DNA of 64,000 bases from Streptomyces sp. GKU 895 (GCA_002027195.1 MWJO01000020.1:1-64000); one strand, 5' to 3'. Positions 18,246-27,785 are shown, counted from the stretch's first letter. The notes: a model not told the origin generated them from the sequence alone. Numbers and translations are program-made.

Positions 18246-18596
18246 TCAGGAGCCCTGCACAGTGACCTGCTCCACAACGCTGGTCCCGCTGCCGGGCTGC
18301 GACTCCCACTCCCAGCGCTCCTCAAGGCGCACCCGCCCGTCCGCGAGCTCCACGACCGTCGACACGCAGTGCCCGCTCGACGTCGTCCCGTCGTGCTTCA
18401 GCTGCACGTACCGGAAGTCGAGCCGGTCGCCCGCGCGCGTGCCGACCAGGTGCCCGCGGACGACGTCGCCGCCGGCGTACTCGGCCCAGATCTCGCCGTC
18501 CTTCTCGTGGTACGTGAACCGGGTCCGGGTACCGACCTGACCTGGCGCTTGGTCGGCGACCGGGGCGAGGACGAGACCGTCGAGCGAGCGTGCCAC
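18246..18596 (-). CDS. Conserved hypothetical protein, beta-rich
   Basis: 116-residue protein with alternating strands, for example FTYHEKDGEIWAEYAGGDVV, RLDFRYVQLKHDG and RLEERWEWESQPGSG. This suggests a small beta-barrel or lipocalin-like fold. I recall homologues labelled N-acetylglutamate synthase in Streptomyces annotations, but no acetyltransferase motif is visible, so that label is not supported here. GTG at 18596 follows AAGGGAG with a spacing of about 7. Longer upstream starts would run into the TPP riboswitch and are rejected. Confidence 0.7.
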   Translation of the reverse strand: MARSLDGLVLAPVADQAPGQVGTRTRFTYHEKDGEIWAEYAGGDVVRGHLVGTRAGDRLDFRYVQLKHDGTTSSGHCVSTVVELADGRVRLEERWEWESQPGSGTSVVEQVTVQGS

Positions 18597-18649
18597 CGAG
18601 AGAGGCTCCCTTACTGAGACATACGACGTCGGGCTAGGGTGGCCAAGGT

Positions 18650-18750
18650 AGAGCACTCGCGGGAGCCCGGACGCACCGGGCTGAGAGGGAGGCTGGCGGC
18701 CTCCGACCGTACGAACCTGATCCGGGTCATGCCGGCGAAGGGAGGGGCTG
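18650..18750 (+). promoter_or_regulatory. TPP riboswitch (thi box) controlling thiO-thiS-thiG
   Basis: The conserved core is plain: GGGAGCCCGG, then CACCGGGCTGAGAGGGAGG, a variable stem, CCGACCGTACGAACCTGATC, and CCGGGTCATGCCGGCGAAGG. The 3' end, AAGGGAGGGG, also serves as the Shine-Dalgarno sequence of thiO, which suggests translational control by sequestering the ribosome site. A -10-like TAGGGT lies at about 18635. Confidence 0.95.
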
Positions 18751-18757
18751 GACGCCC

Positions 18758-19916
18758 ATGTCCTCACGTACGTCAGACGTCCTCGTCGTCGGGGGCGGAA
18801 TCATCGGCCTCGTCACGGCCTGGCGGGCCGCGCAGCGCGGTTTCGCCACGGCTGTCGTGGACCCCGAACCGGGCGGCGGGCCGCCCAGGTGGCGGCCGGC
18901 ATGCTCGCCGCCGTCACCGAACTCCATTACGGCGAGCAGACCCTGCTCGGCCTGAACCTGGCCTCGGCCCGCCGCTATCCGGACTTCGCGGCCGAGCTGA
19001 CCGGCCTGACCGGGCTCGACCTCGGCCACCGCCGCTGCGGCACGCTCGCCGTCGCCCTGGACGCCGACGACCGCGCCCCATCTGCGCGAACTGCACGCCC
19101 CTGCAGCAGCAGTCGGGGCTGGAGTCCGAGTGGCTGTCGGGGCGCGAGTGCGGCGTCTGGAGCCGATGCTCGCGCCGGGCGTGCGCGGCGGGCTGCGGGT
19201 GGACGGCGACCACCAGATCGACCCCCGGCGGCTGACCAGGGCGCTGCTGGCCGCCTGCGAGCGGGCGGGCGTGGTGTTCCACCGCGACTGGGCCGAGCGG
19301 CTCGACGTCGTGCGGGACCGGGCCGCCGGGGTCACCACGACCGGCGGTACGCGGCTGGGCGCGGGGCAGGTCGTGCTGGCGGCGGCAGCCTCAGCGGACG
19401 TCTCGCGGGGGTCCCCGAGGCCGTGCTGCCGCCGGTGCGTCCGGTGAAGGGGCAGGTGCTGCGGCTGACCGTGCCGCGGCGGTACGCGCCGTTCCTGAGC
19501 CGCACCGTGCGGGCCGTGGTGCGCGGCAGCCACGTCTATCTCGTCCCGCGGGAGAACGGCGAGCTGGTGATCGGGGCGACCAGCGAGGAGCAGGGCTGGG
19601 ACACGACGGTGACCGCGGGCGGGGTGTACGAGCTGCTGCGCGACGCGCACGAACTGGTCCCCGGCATCACCGAGCTGCCGCTGACGGAGACCCGCGCGGG
19701 CTGCGCCCCGGCTCCCCCGACAACGCGCCCCTGCTCGGCCCGACCGAGCTGCCGGGGCTGCTGCTGGCCACCGGCCACTACCGCAACGGCGTGCTGCTGA
19801 CGCCGGTCACCGGCGATGCCATGGCCCACGCCCTGACCACCGGTGAACTCCCGGACGAGGCCCGCCCCTTCACCCCCAGGCGATTCACGAAGCACCTCAC
19901 GGAGCAGCCCGCATGA
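18758..19916 (+). pseudogene. thiO: Glycine oxidase ThiO, broken by about six frameshifts
   Basis: FAD-dependent glycine oxidase, which supplies dehydroglycine for thiazole synthesis. The N-terminus has the FAD motif DVLVVGGGIIGLVTAWRAA, and the C-terminus has LLLATGHYRNGVLLTPVTGD. All parts of a normal protein of about 385 residues are present in order, but the frame changes near 18880, 19075, 19098, 19150, 19387 and 19700. Nearly all lie in short C or G runs. Such density is exceptional even for this window; the gene is either badly sequenced or truly decayed. Given intact thiS and a TPP riboswitch in front, sequencing error is my first choice. The stop overlaps the thiS start (ATGA). Confidence 0.85.
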
Positions 19917-20113
19917 ACATCTCCGTCAACGGGGAGCCGCGCCAGTTCGCCCCTGGCACGGCCCTCGACACCGTCGTGCGCGCCCTCACCCCGGCACCCT
20001 CCGGAGTGGCCGCCGCCCTCAACGAAACCGTCGTCCCGCGCGCGCAGTGGCCGTCGACGTCCCTCTCCGAGGGGGACCGCGTCGAGGTCCTGACCGCCGT
20101 CCAAGGAGGCTGA
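19913..20113 (+). CDS. thiS: Sulfur carrier protein ThiS
   Basis: 66-residue ubiquitin-like sulfur carrier. It opens MNISVNGEPRQF and ends in the essential Gly-Gly (VLTAVQGG), which is thiocarboxylated and donates sulfur to ThiG. The start overlaps the thiO stop, and thiG begins 3 bases after the thiS stop, as in typical thiOSG operons under TPP-riboswitch control. Confidence 0.96.
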   Translation: MNISVNGEPRQFAPGTALDTVVRALTPAPSGVAAALNETVVPRAQWPSTSLSEGDRVEVLTAVQGG

Positions 20114-20910
<797 letters not shown>

Positions 20911-21028
20911 ACGTACGTTCGATGAGATTCGGGAGCGGGTGCGAGGTCCGTCACAGCTCGGCTTCAGTCCCGCCCCGATCTCACCCGAACCCCCGGCCCT
21001 GTCAGTCACGGCTCGTACACTCACCTGC

Positions 21029-22958
21029 GTGGATACGACCCTTCAGGACCCTCTGGTCGGGCAGGTGCTCGACGGCCGGTACCGCGTGGAAGCGCGGATC
21101 GCCGTCGGCGGGATGGCCACGGTCTACCGGGCCCTGGACACCCGCCTCGACCGCGTGCTCGCCCTGAAGGTGATGCACCCGGGCCTCGCTGCCGACGCCA
21201 CCTTCGTCGACCGCTTCATCCGCGAGGCCAAGTCCGTCGCCCGGCTCGCCCACCCCAACGTGGTGCAGGTCTTCGACCAGGGCACCGACGGGTCGTACGT
21301 CTATCTCGCCATGGAGTACGTCGCCGGCTGCACCCTGCGGGACGTGCTGCGCGACCGCGGGGCGCTGCAGCCGCGGGCCGCGCTCGACATCCTGGAGCCG
21401 GTGCTGGCCGCGCTCGGCGCCGCGCACCGCGCCGGGTTCGTGCACCGGGACATGAAGCCCGAGAACGTCCTGATAGGGGACGACGGCCGGGTCAAGGTCG
21501 CCGACTTCGGGCTGGTCCGCTCGGTCGACACCGTGACCAACACCAGCGGTGCCGTGCTCGGCACCGTCTCCTATCTCGCGCCCGAGCAGATCGAGCAGCC
21601 GGGTGCCGCCGACGCCCGTGTCGACGTGTACGCGTGCGGTGTCGTGCTCTACGAGATGCTGACCGGCGAGAAGCCGCACGACGGCGACTCCCCCGCGATC
21701 GTCCTCTACAAGCACCTGCACGAGGACGTCCCGCCGCCCTCGGCGATCGTGCCGGGCCTGCCGTTCGGGCTGGACGAGCTGGTCGCCTCGGCGACCGCCC
21801 GCACCCCGGACGTCCGCCCGCACGACGCCGTGGCGATGCTCGCCCAGGTCCGCGAGGCGCGTGCCGCGCTCAGCGCCGACCAGCTGGACGCCGTACCGCC
21901 GCAGGCGCTGACCACCGAGCACGACAACACCGAGGACCGCACGAGTGTGATCCCGCGCTCGCTGACGGTGCCGCGGCCGTTGCCGGTCGACGGGGACGAC
22001 GAGGCCGCGCTCAACCGCACCAGCGTGTTCGCGACGCCGCCGCCCCCCGCCGCCCCGGCGCCGCCGCTCGGGCGTTCCGCGCGGGCCGCTCGCGATCGTC
22101 GTCGCGCTCCTGCTGATCCTCGGTGTCGGCGCCGGCGTCTGGTACATCAACTCCGGCCAGTTCACCAAGGTCCCGGCGCTGATCGGCAAGACCGAGGCGC
22201 AGGCGCGGGAGCGGCTCTCCCAGGAGGGTCTCGACGTCGGCAAGGTGAAGCACGCCTTCAGCGACACCGTGAAGCGGGGCCGCGTCATCAACTCGGACCC
22301 GGAGGTCGGCACCCGCATACGGAACAACGACTCGGTGACGCTGACCGTCTCCGACGGCCCCGAGACCGTGCAGCTGGCCGATCTCAAGGGCTACCGGCTG
22401 GACAAGGCGCGGCTCCGGCTGAAGAACGACGGTCTGGAACCGGGCATGGTCACCCGGGAGTTCAGCTCCGACGTCATCAAGGGTTTCGTGATCCGCACCG
22501 ACCCCGAGGCCGGCAACAAGCTCCACGCGGGTACGGCCGTGGCCCTGGTCGTCAGCAAGGGCAGCCCGGTCGACGTCCCGGACGTCACCGGCGAGAGCCT
22601 GGAGGACGCCAAGGCGGATCTGACCGAGGCGGGCCTGAAGGTGAAGGTCGCCACCGAGCAGGTCAACTCCGAGTTCGACAAGGGCCAGGTGGCCGCCCAG
22701 ACGCCGGACGAGGGCAGCGAGGCCGCCGAGGGCGACACCGTGACGCTGACGATCTCCAAGGGCCCCGAGATGGTCGAGGTCCCGGACGTGGTCGGCGACA
22801 GCGTCGACGACGCGAAGGCCGCGCTGGAGGGCGCCGGGTTCGAGGTCGACGAGGACCGCGGACTCCTCGGGCTGTTCGGCGACACCGTCAAGAGCCAGTC
22901 CGTGGACGGCGGCGACACCGCGCCCAAGGGCTCGACGATCACGATCGAGATCCGCTGA
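21029..22958 (+). CDS. PASTA-domain Ser/Thr protein kinase, one frameshift
   Basis: Membrane kinase of about 642 residues. The N-terminal kinase domain has the glycine loop IAVGGMATVYRA, Lys in LALKVMHPG, catalytic HRDMKPENVL, DFGLVRS, and the APE-like LAPEQIEQP. A linker with DRTSVIPRSL is followed by one membrane helix (AIVVALLLILGVGAGVWYI) and four extracellular PASTA repeats (about residues 370-642). PASTA domains bind peptidoglycan fragments. One extra base near 22075-22085 separates the kinase from the helix. The GTG at 21029 begins VDTTLQDPLVGQVLDGRY. The neighbourhood (Rv2175c-like protein, class II DAHP synthase) suggests the PknL lineage. Confidence 0.9.
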
Positions 22959-22965
22959 GACAGGA

Positions 22966-23016
22966 TCCTGGACCGCCCCTGGACCGCCGACGGGAGGCTT
23001 CAGCGACGGTCCAGGA
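22966..23016 (+). terminator. Hairpin after the PASTA kinase gene
   Basis: Inverted repeat TCCTGGACCG / CGGTCCAGGA with a 31-base interior, starting 7 bases past the kinase stop. Likely terminator, although the large loop makes this less certain. Confidence 0.5.
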
Positions 23017-23057
23017 CCGGCGACGGGGCACTCCCCCGCGCATGACACCCTGAACGG

Positions 23058-23921
23058 GTGATGACTCAGCGCAACCCCGTCGGCGGCCACGTCCCCGTGG
23101 CCGGCGGTCTGAACTCCGTCGGACTGTCCTACGCCCGTGACCTCAAGGCCGAGACCGTGCAGGTCTTCGTCGCCAACCCGCGCGGCTGGGCCACCCCCGC
23201 CGGCAACCCGCGGCAGGACGAGGAGTTCCGGGCGGCGTGCGCGGCGGAGTCGATCCCGGCGTACGTGCATGCCCCGTACCTGATCAACTTCGGCTCGCAC
23301 ACCGAGGCCACCGTGGAGAAGTCGGTGGAGAGCATGCGGCACTCGCTGCGGCGCGGGCGGGAGATCGGGGCGCTCGGCGTGGTCGTGCACACGGGCAGCG
23401 CGACCGGCGGACGGGACCGGTCCGTGGCCCTGAAGCAGGTCCGGGAACACATGCTGCCGCTGCTCGACGAACTCACCCACGACGACGACCCGTTCCTGCT
23501 CCTGGAGTCGACCGCCGGACAGGGCGCCTCGCTGTGCTCGCGCACCTGGGACTTCGGACCGTACTTCGAGGCCCTGGACGCCCACCCCAAGCTGGGGATC
23601 TGCCTCGACACCTGCCACATCTTCGCGGCCGGACACGATCTGACCGGTCCGTCCGGCATGCACCAGACTCTCGACCTGCTGGTCGACACCGTCGGCGAGG
23701 GACGACTGAAGCTGATCCACGCCAACGACTCCAAGGACGTCGTCGGCGCCCACAAGGACCGGCACGAGAACATCGGCGCCGGCCACATCGGCGAGGACCC
23801 GTTCCGGGCACTGATGACCCACCCGGCCACGGCAGGCGTACCGCTGATCATCGAGACACCCGGCGGGAAGGAAGGTCATGCCGCGGACGTGGAGCGACTG
23901 AAGAAACTTCGCGACGCGTAA
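23058..23921 (+). CDS. nfo: Deoxyribonuclease IV (endonuclease IV, AP endonuclease)
   Basis: 287-residue TIM-barrel AP endonuclease that cuts abasic sites in base excision repair. Metal-ligand regions are conserved: YVHAPYLINFGS, VVHTGSATGG, LLLESTAGQG, ICLDTCHIFAAGHD, IHANDSKDVVGAHKDRHENI, IGAGHIG and IIETPGG. The first codon is GTG at 23058, immediately followed by ATG. Length is normal and the frame is intact. Confidence 0.95.
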   Translation: MMTQRNPVGGHVPVAGGLNSVGLSYARDLKAETVQVFVANPRGWATPAGNPRQDEEFRAACAAESIPAYVHAPYLINFGSHTEATVEKSVESMRHSLRRGREIGALGVVVHTGSATGGRDRSVALKQVREHMLPLLDELTHDDDPFLLLESTAGQGASLCSRTWDFGPYFEALDAHPKLGICLDTCHIFAAGHDLTGPSGMHQTLDLLVDTVGEGRLKLIHANDSKDVVGAHKDRHENIGAGHIGEDPFRALMTHPATAGVPLIIETPGGKEGHAADVERLKKLRDA

Positions 23922-23932
23922 GCCGTGGCGGA

Positions 23933-23949
23933 ATACCCCTGGGGGGTAT
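23933..23949. promoter_or_regulatory. CsoR-type copper-responsive operator
   Basis: Perfect inverted repeat ATACCCC-TGG-GGGGTAT, matching the G-tract/TAC palindrome bound by CsoR and related DUF156 repressors in actinobacteria (established consensus type). It sits 49 bases upstream of the ATG of the His-rich DUF4396 gene, so it probably covers that promoter. Confidence 0.8.
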
Positions 23950-23997
23950 ACGGTTCTTGCTCGACGCAGGAACCGTTGTCCGACATTGGGGGCACTC

Positions 23998-24492
23998 ATG
24001 CAGCACGAGGCGCACACGGAACACGCTCACCACCGGCACGACAGCCACCAGGCCCCCGGCAGCAGCTGGTCCATGGCCGTCCAGGCCACCCTCCACTGCC
24101 TCACCGGCTGCGCCATCGGCGAAGTGCTCGGCATGGTCATCGGCACCGCGCTCGGCTGGGGGAACCTGCCGACGACGATCCTCGCGATCGTCCTGGCGTT
24201 CTTCTTCGGCTACTCGCTCACCCTGCGCGGCGTCCTGCGCTCCGGTCTCGGTTTCCGGGCCGCCGTGCGGGTGGCGCTGGCCGCGGACACCCTGTCCATC
24301 GCCGTGATGGAACTGGTCGACAACGGGGTGATCGCGCTCTGGCCGGGCGCGATGGACGCGGAACTGGCCGACCTGCTGTTCTGGGGCGCGCTGGCGATCT
24401 CACTGGCCATCGCGTTCGTCGTCACCGTGCCGGTGAACAAGTGGATGATCGGCCGGGGCAAGGGGCACGCGGTGGTGCACCAGCACCACTGA
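23998..24492 (+). CDS. DUF4396 membrane protein with His-rich ends
   Basis: 164-residue membrane protein of the DUF4396 family. The N-terminal 16 residues are full of His (QHEAHTEHAHHRHDSH), four hydrophobic helices follow (about residues 32-145), and the protein ends in VVHQHH. Conserved residues in the helices include HCLTGCAIGE and DNGVIALWPGAMD. A CsoR-type operator directly upstream suggests copper-dependent expression, and the His clusters suggest metal binding; both are inferences. No copA or copZ gene is adjacent. Confidence 0.85.
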   Translation: MQHEAHTEHAHHRHDSHQAPGSSWSMAVQATLHCLTGCAIGEVLGMVIGTALGWGNLPTTILAIVLAFFFGYSLTLRGVLRSGLGFRAAVRVALAADTLSIAVMELVDNGVIALWPGAMDAELADLLFWGALAISLAIAFVVTVPVNKWMIGRGKGHAVVHQHH

Positions 24493-24515
24493 CGCGGTGG
24501 TGCACCAGCACCACC
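24467..24515 (+). terminator. Tandem duplicated hairpins at the end of the DUF4396 gene
   Basis: A 23-base word, ACGCGGTGGTGCACCAGCACCAC, occurs twice with a period of 25 across the stop codon. Each copy folds into a GTGGTGC-ACCA-GCACCAC hairpin; the second has an 8-bp stem at 24496-24515. The second copy probably serves as terminator. Confidence 0.6.
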
Positions 24516-24526
24516 GACCGGGGCAC

Positions 24527-25159
24527 CTACGCCTCGGGCCCGTCCCCCGGCTCCTCCTGATAGGAGTACCGCTGCTCTTTCCACGGGTCGCCGATGTTGT
24601 GATAGCCGCGTTCCTCCCAGAAGCCGCGGCGGTCGGCGGTCATGTACTCGACGCCACGGACCCATTTGGGCCCCTTCCAGGCGTACAGATGGGGGACGAC
24701 CAGACGGAGCGGGAAGCCGTGCTCGGCGGTCAGCAGTTCGCCGTCCTTGTGGGTGGCGAAGATCGTGCGCTCGGCGGCGAAGTCCGCGAGGCGCAGGTTG
24801 GAGCTGAAGCCGTACTCGGCCCACACCATCACATGGGTGACATCCGGTGCGGGTGGGGCGATCTCCAGGACGGTCCGGGCGGGGACCCCGCCCCACTCGG
24901 CGCCGAGCATGCTGAACTTCGTCACGCAGTGCAGGTCCGCCACGACGGAGGTGTGCGGCAGGGCCGTGAACTCCTCGTGGTTCCAGCAGCGCTTCTCGCC
25001 GTCCGCGGTGGCGCCGAAGACCCGGAACTCCCAGCGCTCGGGCCGGAACTTGGGAACCGGCCCGTAGTGGGTGACGGGCCAGCCACGCTGCAGTCGCTGC
25101 CCCGGCGGTAGCTCGGAATGTGCCGCTTCTCCACTTTCGCGCTCCACCGGCTGACCCAT
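24527..25159 (-). CDS. Sulfite-oxidase-like molybdopterin oxidoreductase
   Basis: 210-residue protein with the oxidoreductase molybdopterin-binding fold of the sulfite oxidase/MsrP/YedY family, without a signal peptide, so probably cytoplasmic. The Mo-ligating Cys is in VVADLHCVTKFSML. Other family segments are WGGVPARTVLEIA, EHGFPLRLVVPHLYAWKGPKW split at about residues 145-165, and the C-terminal FWEERGYHNIGDPW. The substrate is unknown. The short distance to the DUF4396 terminator shows the two genes converge. Confidence 0.88.
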   Translation of the reverse strand: MGQPVERESGEAAHSELPPGQRLQRGWPVTHYGPVPKFRPERWEFRVFGATADGEKRCWNHEEFTALPHTSVVADLHCVTKFSMLGAEWGGVPARTVLEIAPPAPDVTHVMVWAEYGFSSNLRLADFAAERTIFATHKDGELLTAEHGFPLRLVVPHLYAWKGPKWVRGVEYMTADRRGFWEERGYHNIGDPWKEQRYSYQEEPGDGPEA

Positions 25160-25335
25160 GACTCCATCCTGACAGACCAGGGACGGTGCACCTGACCAAC
25201 CCCATCCCGATTCATCTCAAACCGGACTAAGCCTGTACTTACTTACTAAGCGAAGACTTACTGGACGATCTTCGGTGACGGTGCAAGGATGCGGCCCGCA
25301 ACCTGCCAGTTCCCCCTTTGGAAGGAGCCTCTGCG

Positions 25336-25815
25336 ATGCAGGGCGACCCCGAGGTCATCGAATTCCTCAACGAGCAGCTCACCGGCGAGCTCACCGCGAT
25401 CAACCAGTACTTCCTGCACGCGAAGATGCAGGAGAACTTCGGCTGGACGAAGCTCGCGAAGTACACCCGCCACGAGTCGTTCGACGAGATGAAGCACGCC
25501 GAGGTGCTCACCGACCGGATCCTGTTCCTGGAGGGGCTGCCGAACTACCAGCGCCTGTTCCATGTCCGGGTCGGACAGACGGTCAAGGAGATGTTCGAGG
25601 CGGACCGGCAGATCGAGGTCGAGGCGATCGACCGCCTCAAGCGCGGGATCGAGGTGATGCGCGCCAAGGGCGACATCACGTCGGCGAACATCTTCGAGTC
25701 GATCCTGGAGGACGAGGAGCACCACATCGACTACCTCGACACCCAGCTGGAGCTCCTGGAGAAGCTCGGCGAGGCGCTGTACATCGCCCAGCTGATCGAG
25801 CAGCCGGAGAGCTGA
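25336..25815 (+). CDS. bfr: Bacterioferritin
   Basis: 159-residue iron-storage protein. The ferroxidase ligands stand at the usual places: E18, E51, H54 and, later, the DEEHHIDYL segment supplying E127/H130. Met52, the haem ligand of bacterioferritins, is present in FDEMKHAE. GGAAGGAG lies upstream of the ATG at 25336. The ferredoxin gene that releases its iron is encoded convergently 11 bases after the stop. I see no clear iron box in the 176-base region in front of bfr. Confidence 0.96.
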   Translation: MQGDPEVIEFLNEQLTGELTAINQYFLHAKMQENFGWTKLAKYTRHESFDEMKHAEVLTDRILFLEGLPNYQRLFHVRVGQTVKEMFEADRQIEVEAIDRLKRGIEVMRAKGDITSANIFESILEDEEHHIDYLDTQLELLEKLGEALYIAQLIEQPES

Positions 25816-25826
25816 GCCGCGAGCGG

Positions 25827-26099
25827 CTAGGCGGCCTCTTCCAGCACCTCGACTTCGGACACCTCGGCCTCGGACACCTCGGCTTCGGACACCTTGGCGA
25901 GAACCGGCATGCCCTGGTCGGCCAGCTCGCGTCGCGGGCAGGCGCCCCGGCCCAGGATCGCCTGGATACGGCGCACACAGGAACCGCAGTCCGTGCCCGC
26001 CTTGCAGGCGGAAGCTATCTGGCGAGGGGTGCAGGCACCGGCCTCCGCGTGCTTCTTCACCTGCTGCTCGGTGACCCCGAAACAACTGCAGACGTACAC
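25827..26099 (-). CDS. bfd: Bacterioferritin-associated (2Fe-2S) ferredoxin with an acidic repeat tail
   Basis: 90-residue BFD-like [2Fe-2S] protein. The four cluster cysteines are in VYVCSCFGVTEQQV and CKAGTDCGSCVRRI. Bfd delivers electrons to bacterioferritin to mobilise stored iron (established for Pseudomonas). This copy has about 25 extra C-terminal residues made of SEAEV-type repeats, encoded by a 15-base DNA repeat (ACCTCGGCCTCGGAC and variants). GTG at 26099 is preceded by GGGAGGTGG. An iron box lies upstream. Confidence 0.9.
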   Translation of the reverse strand: MYVCSCFGVTEQQVKKHAEAGACTPRQIASACKAGTDCGSCVRRIQAILGRGACPRRELADQGMPVLAKVSEAEVSEAEVSEVEVLEEAA

Positions 26100-26145
26100 G
26101 CGGGCCACCTCCCGAGGGGATTGATCGGTCTTGCCATCCCCGTTG

Positions 26146-26164
26146 ATCGGTGAGGCTAACCTAA
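26146..26164 (-). promoter_or_regulatory. Iron box (DmdR/IdeR operator) upstream of bfd
   Basis: Read leftward the site is TTAGGTTAGCCTCACCGAT, matching 16 of 19 positions of the IdeR/DmdR consensus TTAGGTTAGSCTAACCTAA. It is centred about 55 bases before the bfd start, so bfd should be repressed when iron is ample. Confidence 0.8.
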
Positions 26165-26197
26165 CCTTACCCGCCCTGCGGGAGCCGTAAAAGAGGA

Positions 26198-26231
26198 GTG
26201 GGGCGCGGATCGTATGTGATCCGCACCCCAC
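26198..26231 (-). terminator. Terminator hairpin of the DAHP synthase gene
   Basis: Inverted repeat GTGGGGCGCGGATC / GATCCGCACCCCAC with one mismatch and a 6-base loop, 28 bases past the stop of the leftward DAHP synthase gene. Confidence 0.75.
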
Positions 26232-26258
26232 GTCATGTCCCTGTAACAGGCGAAACCC

Positions 26259-27611
26259 TTACTGGTCCCTGTACATCTCCGCGACGAGGAAGGCCAGGTC
26301 GAGCGACTGGCTGCGGTTCAGCCGGGGGTCGCAGGCCGTCTCGTAGCGCTGGTGCAGGTCGTCGACGAAGATCTCGTCGCCGCCGCCCACGCACTCGGTG
26401 ACGTCGTCGCCCGTGAGCTCGACGTGGATGCCGCCCGGGTGGGTGCCGAGGGCCTTGTGGACCTCGAAGAAACCCTTGACCTCGTCGAGCACGTCGTCGA
26501 AGCGGCGGGTCTTGTGACCCGAGGCCGCCTCGAAGGTGTTGCCGTGCATCGGGTCGGTCACCCAGGCGACCGTGGCGCCGGAGGCGGTGACCTTCTCGAC
26601 CAGCTCGGGCAGCTTGTCGCGGACCTTGTCCGCGCCCATGCGCACGATGAAGGTGAGCCGGCCGGGCTCGCGCTCGGGGTCGAGGCGCTCGATGTACTGC
26701 AGCGCCTCCTCGGCCGTGGTGGTTGGGCCGAGCTTGATGCCGATCGGGTTGCGGATCTTCGAGGCGAACTCGATGTGCGCGTGGTCCAGCTGCCGGGTGC
26801 GCTCACCGATCCACACCATGTGCGCCGAGACGTCGTACAGGTGCCCGGTGCGGGAGTCGACGCGGGTGAGCGCCGACTCGTAGTCCAGCAGCAGCGCCTC
26901 GTGCGAGGAGTAGAACTCGACCGTCTTGAACTCCTCCGGGTCGGTCCCGCAGGCCCGCATGAAGTTCAGCGCGTTGTCGATCTCCCGGGCGAGCTGCTCG
27001 TAGCGCTGGCCGGAGGGGGACGACTTCACGAAGTCCTGGTTCCAGGCGTGCACCTGGCGCAGGTCGGCGTAGCCGCCGGTGGTGAAGGCGCGCACCAGGT
27101 TGAGCGTGGAGGCGGAGGCGTTGTACATCCGCTTCAGACGCTCGGGGTCCGGGACGCGGGCCTTCTCGTTGAAGTCGAAGCCGTTGACCGAGTCGCCGCG
27201 GTAAGTCGGCAGGGTCACGCCGTCGCGGGTCTCGGTGCCCTTGGAGCGCGGCTTGGAGTACTGGCCGGCGATCCGGCCGACCTTCACGACCGGCACCGAG
27301 GCGGCGTACGTCAGCACGGCGCCCATCTGGAGCAGGGTCTTGAGCTTGTTGCGGATGTGGTCGGCGGACACGGCGTCGAAGGCCTCGGCGCAGTCGCCGC
27401 CCTGGAGGAGGAACGCCTCTCCCTTGGCGACGGCCGCCATCCGGGCGCGCAGCTGGTCGCACTCGCCCGCGAAGACGAGCGGCGGATACGACTCCAGCTC
27501 CGCAACGACTGCGCGCAGAGCCTCGGGGTCGGGGTACTCGGGCTGCTGCGCCGCGGGCAGTTCTCGCCAGGTGTTGCCAGCGCTCGCGCTGGTCTTAGCG
27601 TTCACGGTCAC
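26259..27611 (-). CDS. aroH: Class II 3-deoxy-7-phosphoheptulonate (DAHP) synthase
   Basis: 450-residue class II (plant/actinobacterial type) DAHP synthase, first enzyme of the shikimate pathway. Motifs: FAGECDQLR, FLLQGGDCAEAF, KVGRIAGQYSKPRS, the metal and PEP sites around SSHEALLLDYE and WIGERTRQLDHAHIEFAS, TDPMHGNT, and GGIHVELTGDDVTECVGG. The start is either GTG 27611 or GTG 27605 (VTVNAKTSASAGNTW); the second has the better Shine-Dalgarno spacing. It is divergent from the trp leader and trpEG gene, a natural pairing for tryptophan supply. The gene is also called aroG in mycobacteria. Confidence 0.93.
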   Translation of the reverse strand: MTVNAKTSASAGNTWRELPAAQQPEYPDPEALRAVVAELESYPPLVFAGECDQLRARMAAVAKGEAFLLQGGDCAEAFDAVSADHIRNKLKTLLQMGAVLTYAASVPVVKVGRIAGQYSKPRSKGTETRDGVTLPTYRGDSVNGFDFNEKARVPDPERLKRMYNASASTLNLVRAFTTGGYADLRQVHAWNQDFVKSSPSGQRYEQLAREIDNALNFMRACGTDPEEFKTVEFYSSHEALLLDYESALTRVDSRTGHLYDVSAHMVWIGERTRQLDHAHIEFASKIRNPIGIKLGPTTTAEEALQYIERLDPEREPGRLTFIVRMGADKVRDKLPELVEKVTASGATVAWVTDPMHGNTFEAASGHKTRRFDDVLDEVKGFFEVHKALGTHPGGIHVELTGDDVTECVGGGDEIFVDDLHQRYETACDPRLNRSQSLDLAFLVAEMYRDQ

Positions 27612-27707
27612 GGCCTCAACATTACGGGGTCGTGTCACGGCTCCCGGCGCATGCCCAACAAATGAGACACGGAGTACAGAGAACGGACATGGGGTAAGGT
27701 GCGTCGC

Positions 27708-27764
27708 ATGTTCGCGCACTCGACCCAGAACTGGTGGTGGACCGCTCATCCGGCGGCCCACTGA
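27708..27764 (+). CDS. trpL: trp leader peptide with three consecutive Trp codons
   Basis: An 18-codon ORF encodes MFAHSTQNWWWTAHPAAH and ends 21 bases before a strong hairpin. Three adjacent TGG codons are the hallmark of ribosome-mediated attenuation. A -10-like TAAGGT ends 7 bases before the ATG, so the leader may be translated from a leaderless or nearly leaderless mRNA. Confidence 0.92.
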   Translation: MFAHSTQNWWWTAHPAAH

Positions 27765-27785
27765 ATCGCGCGCACAAGACTTCGC

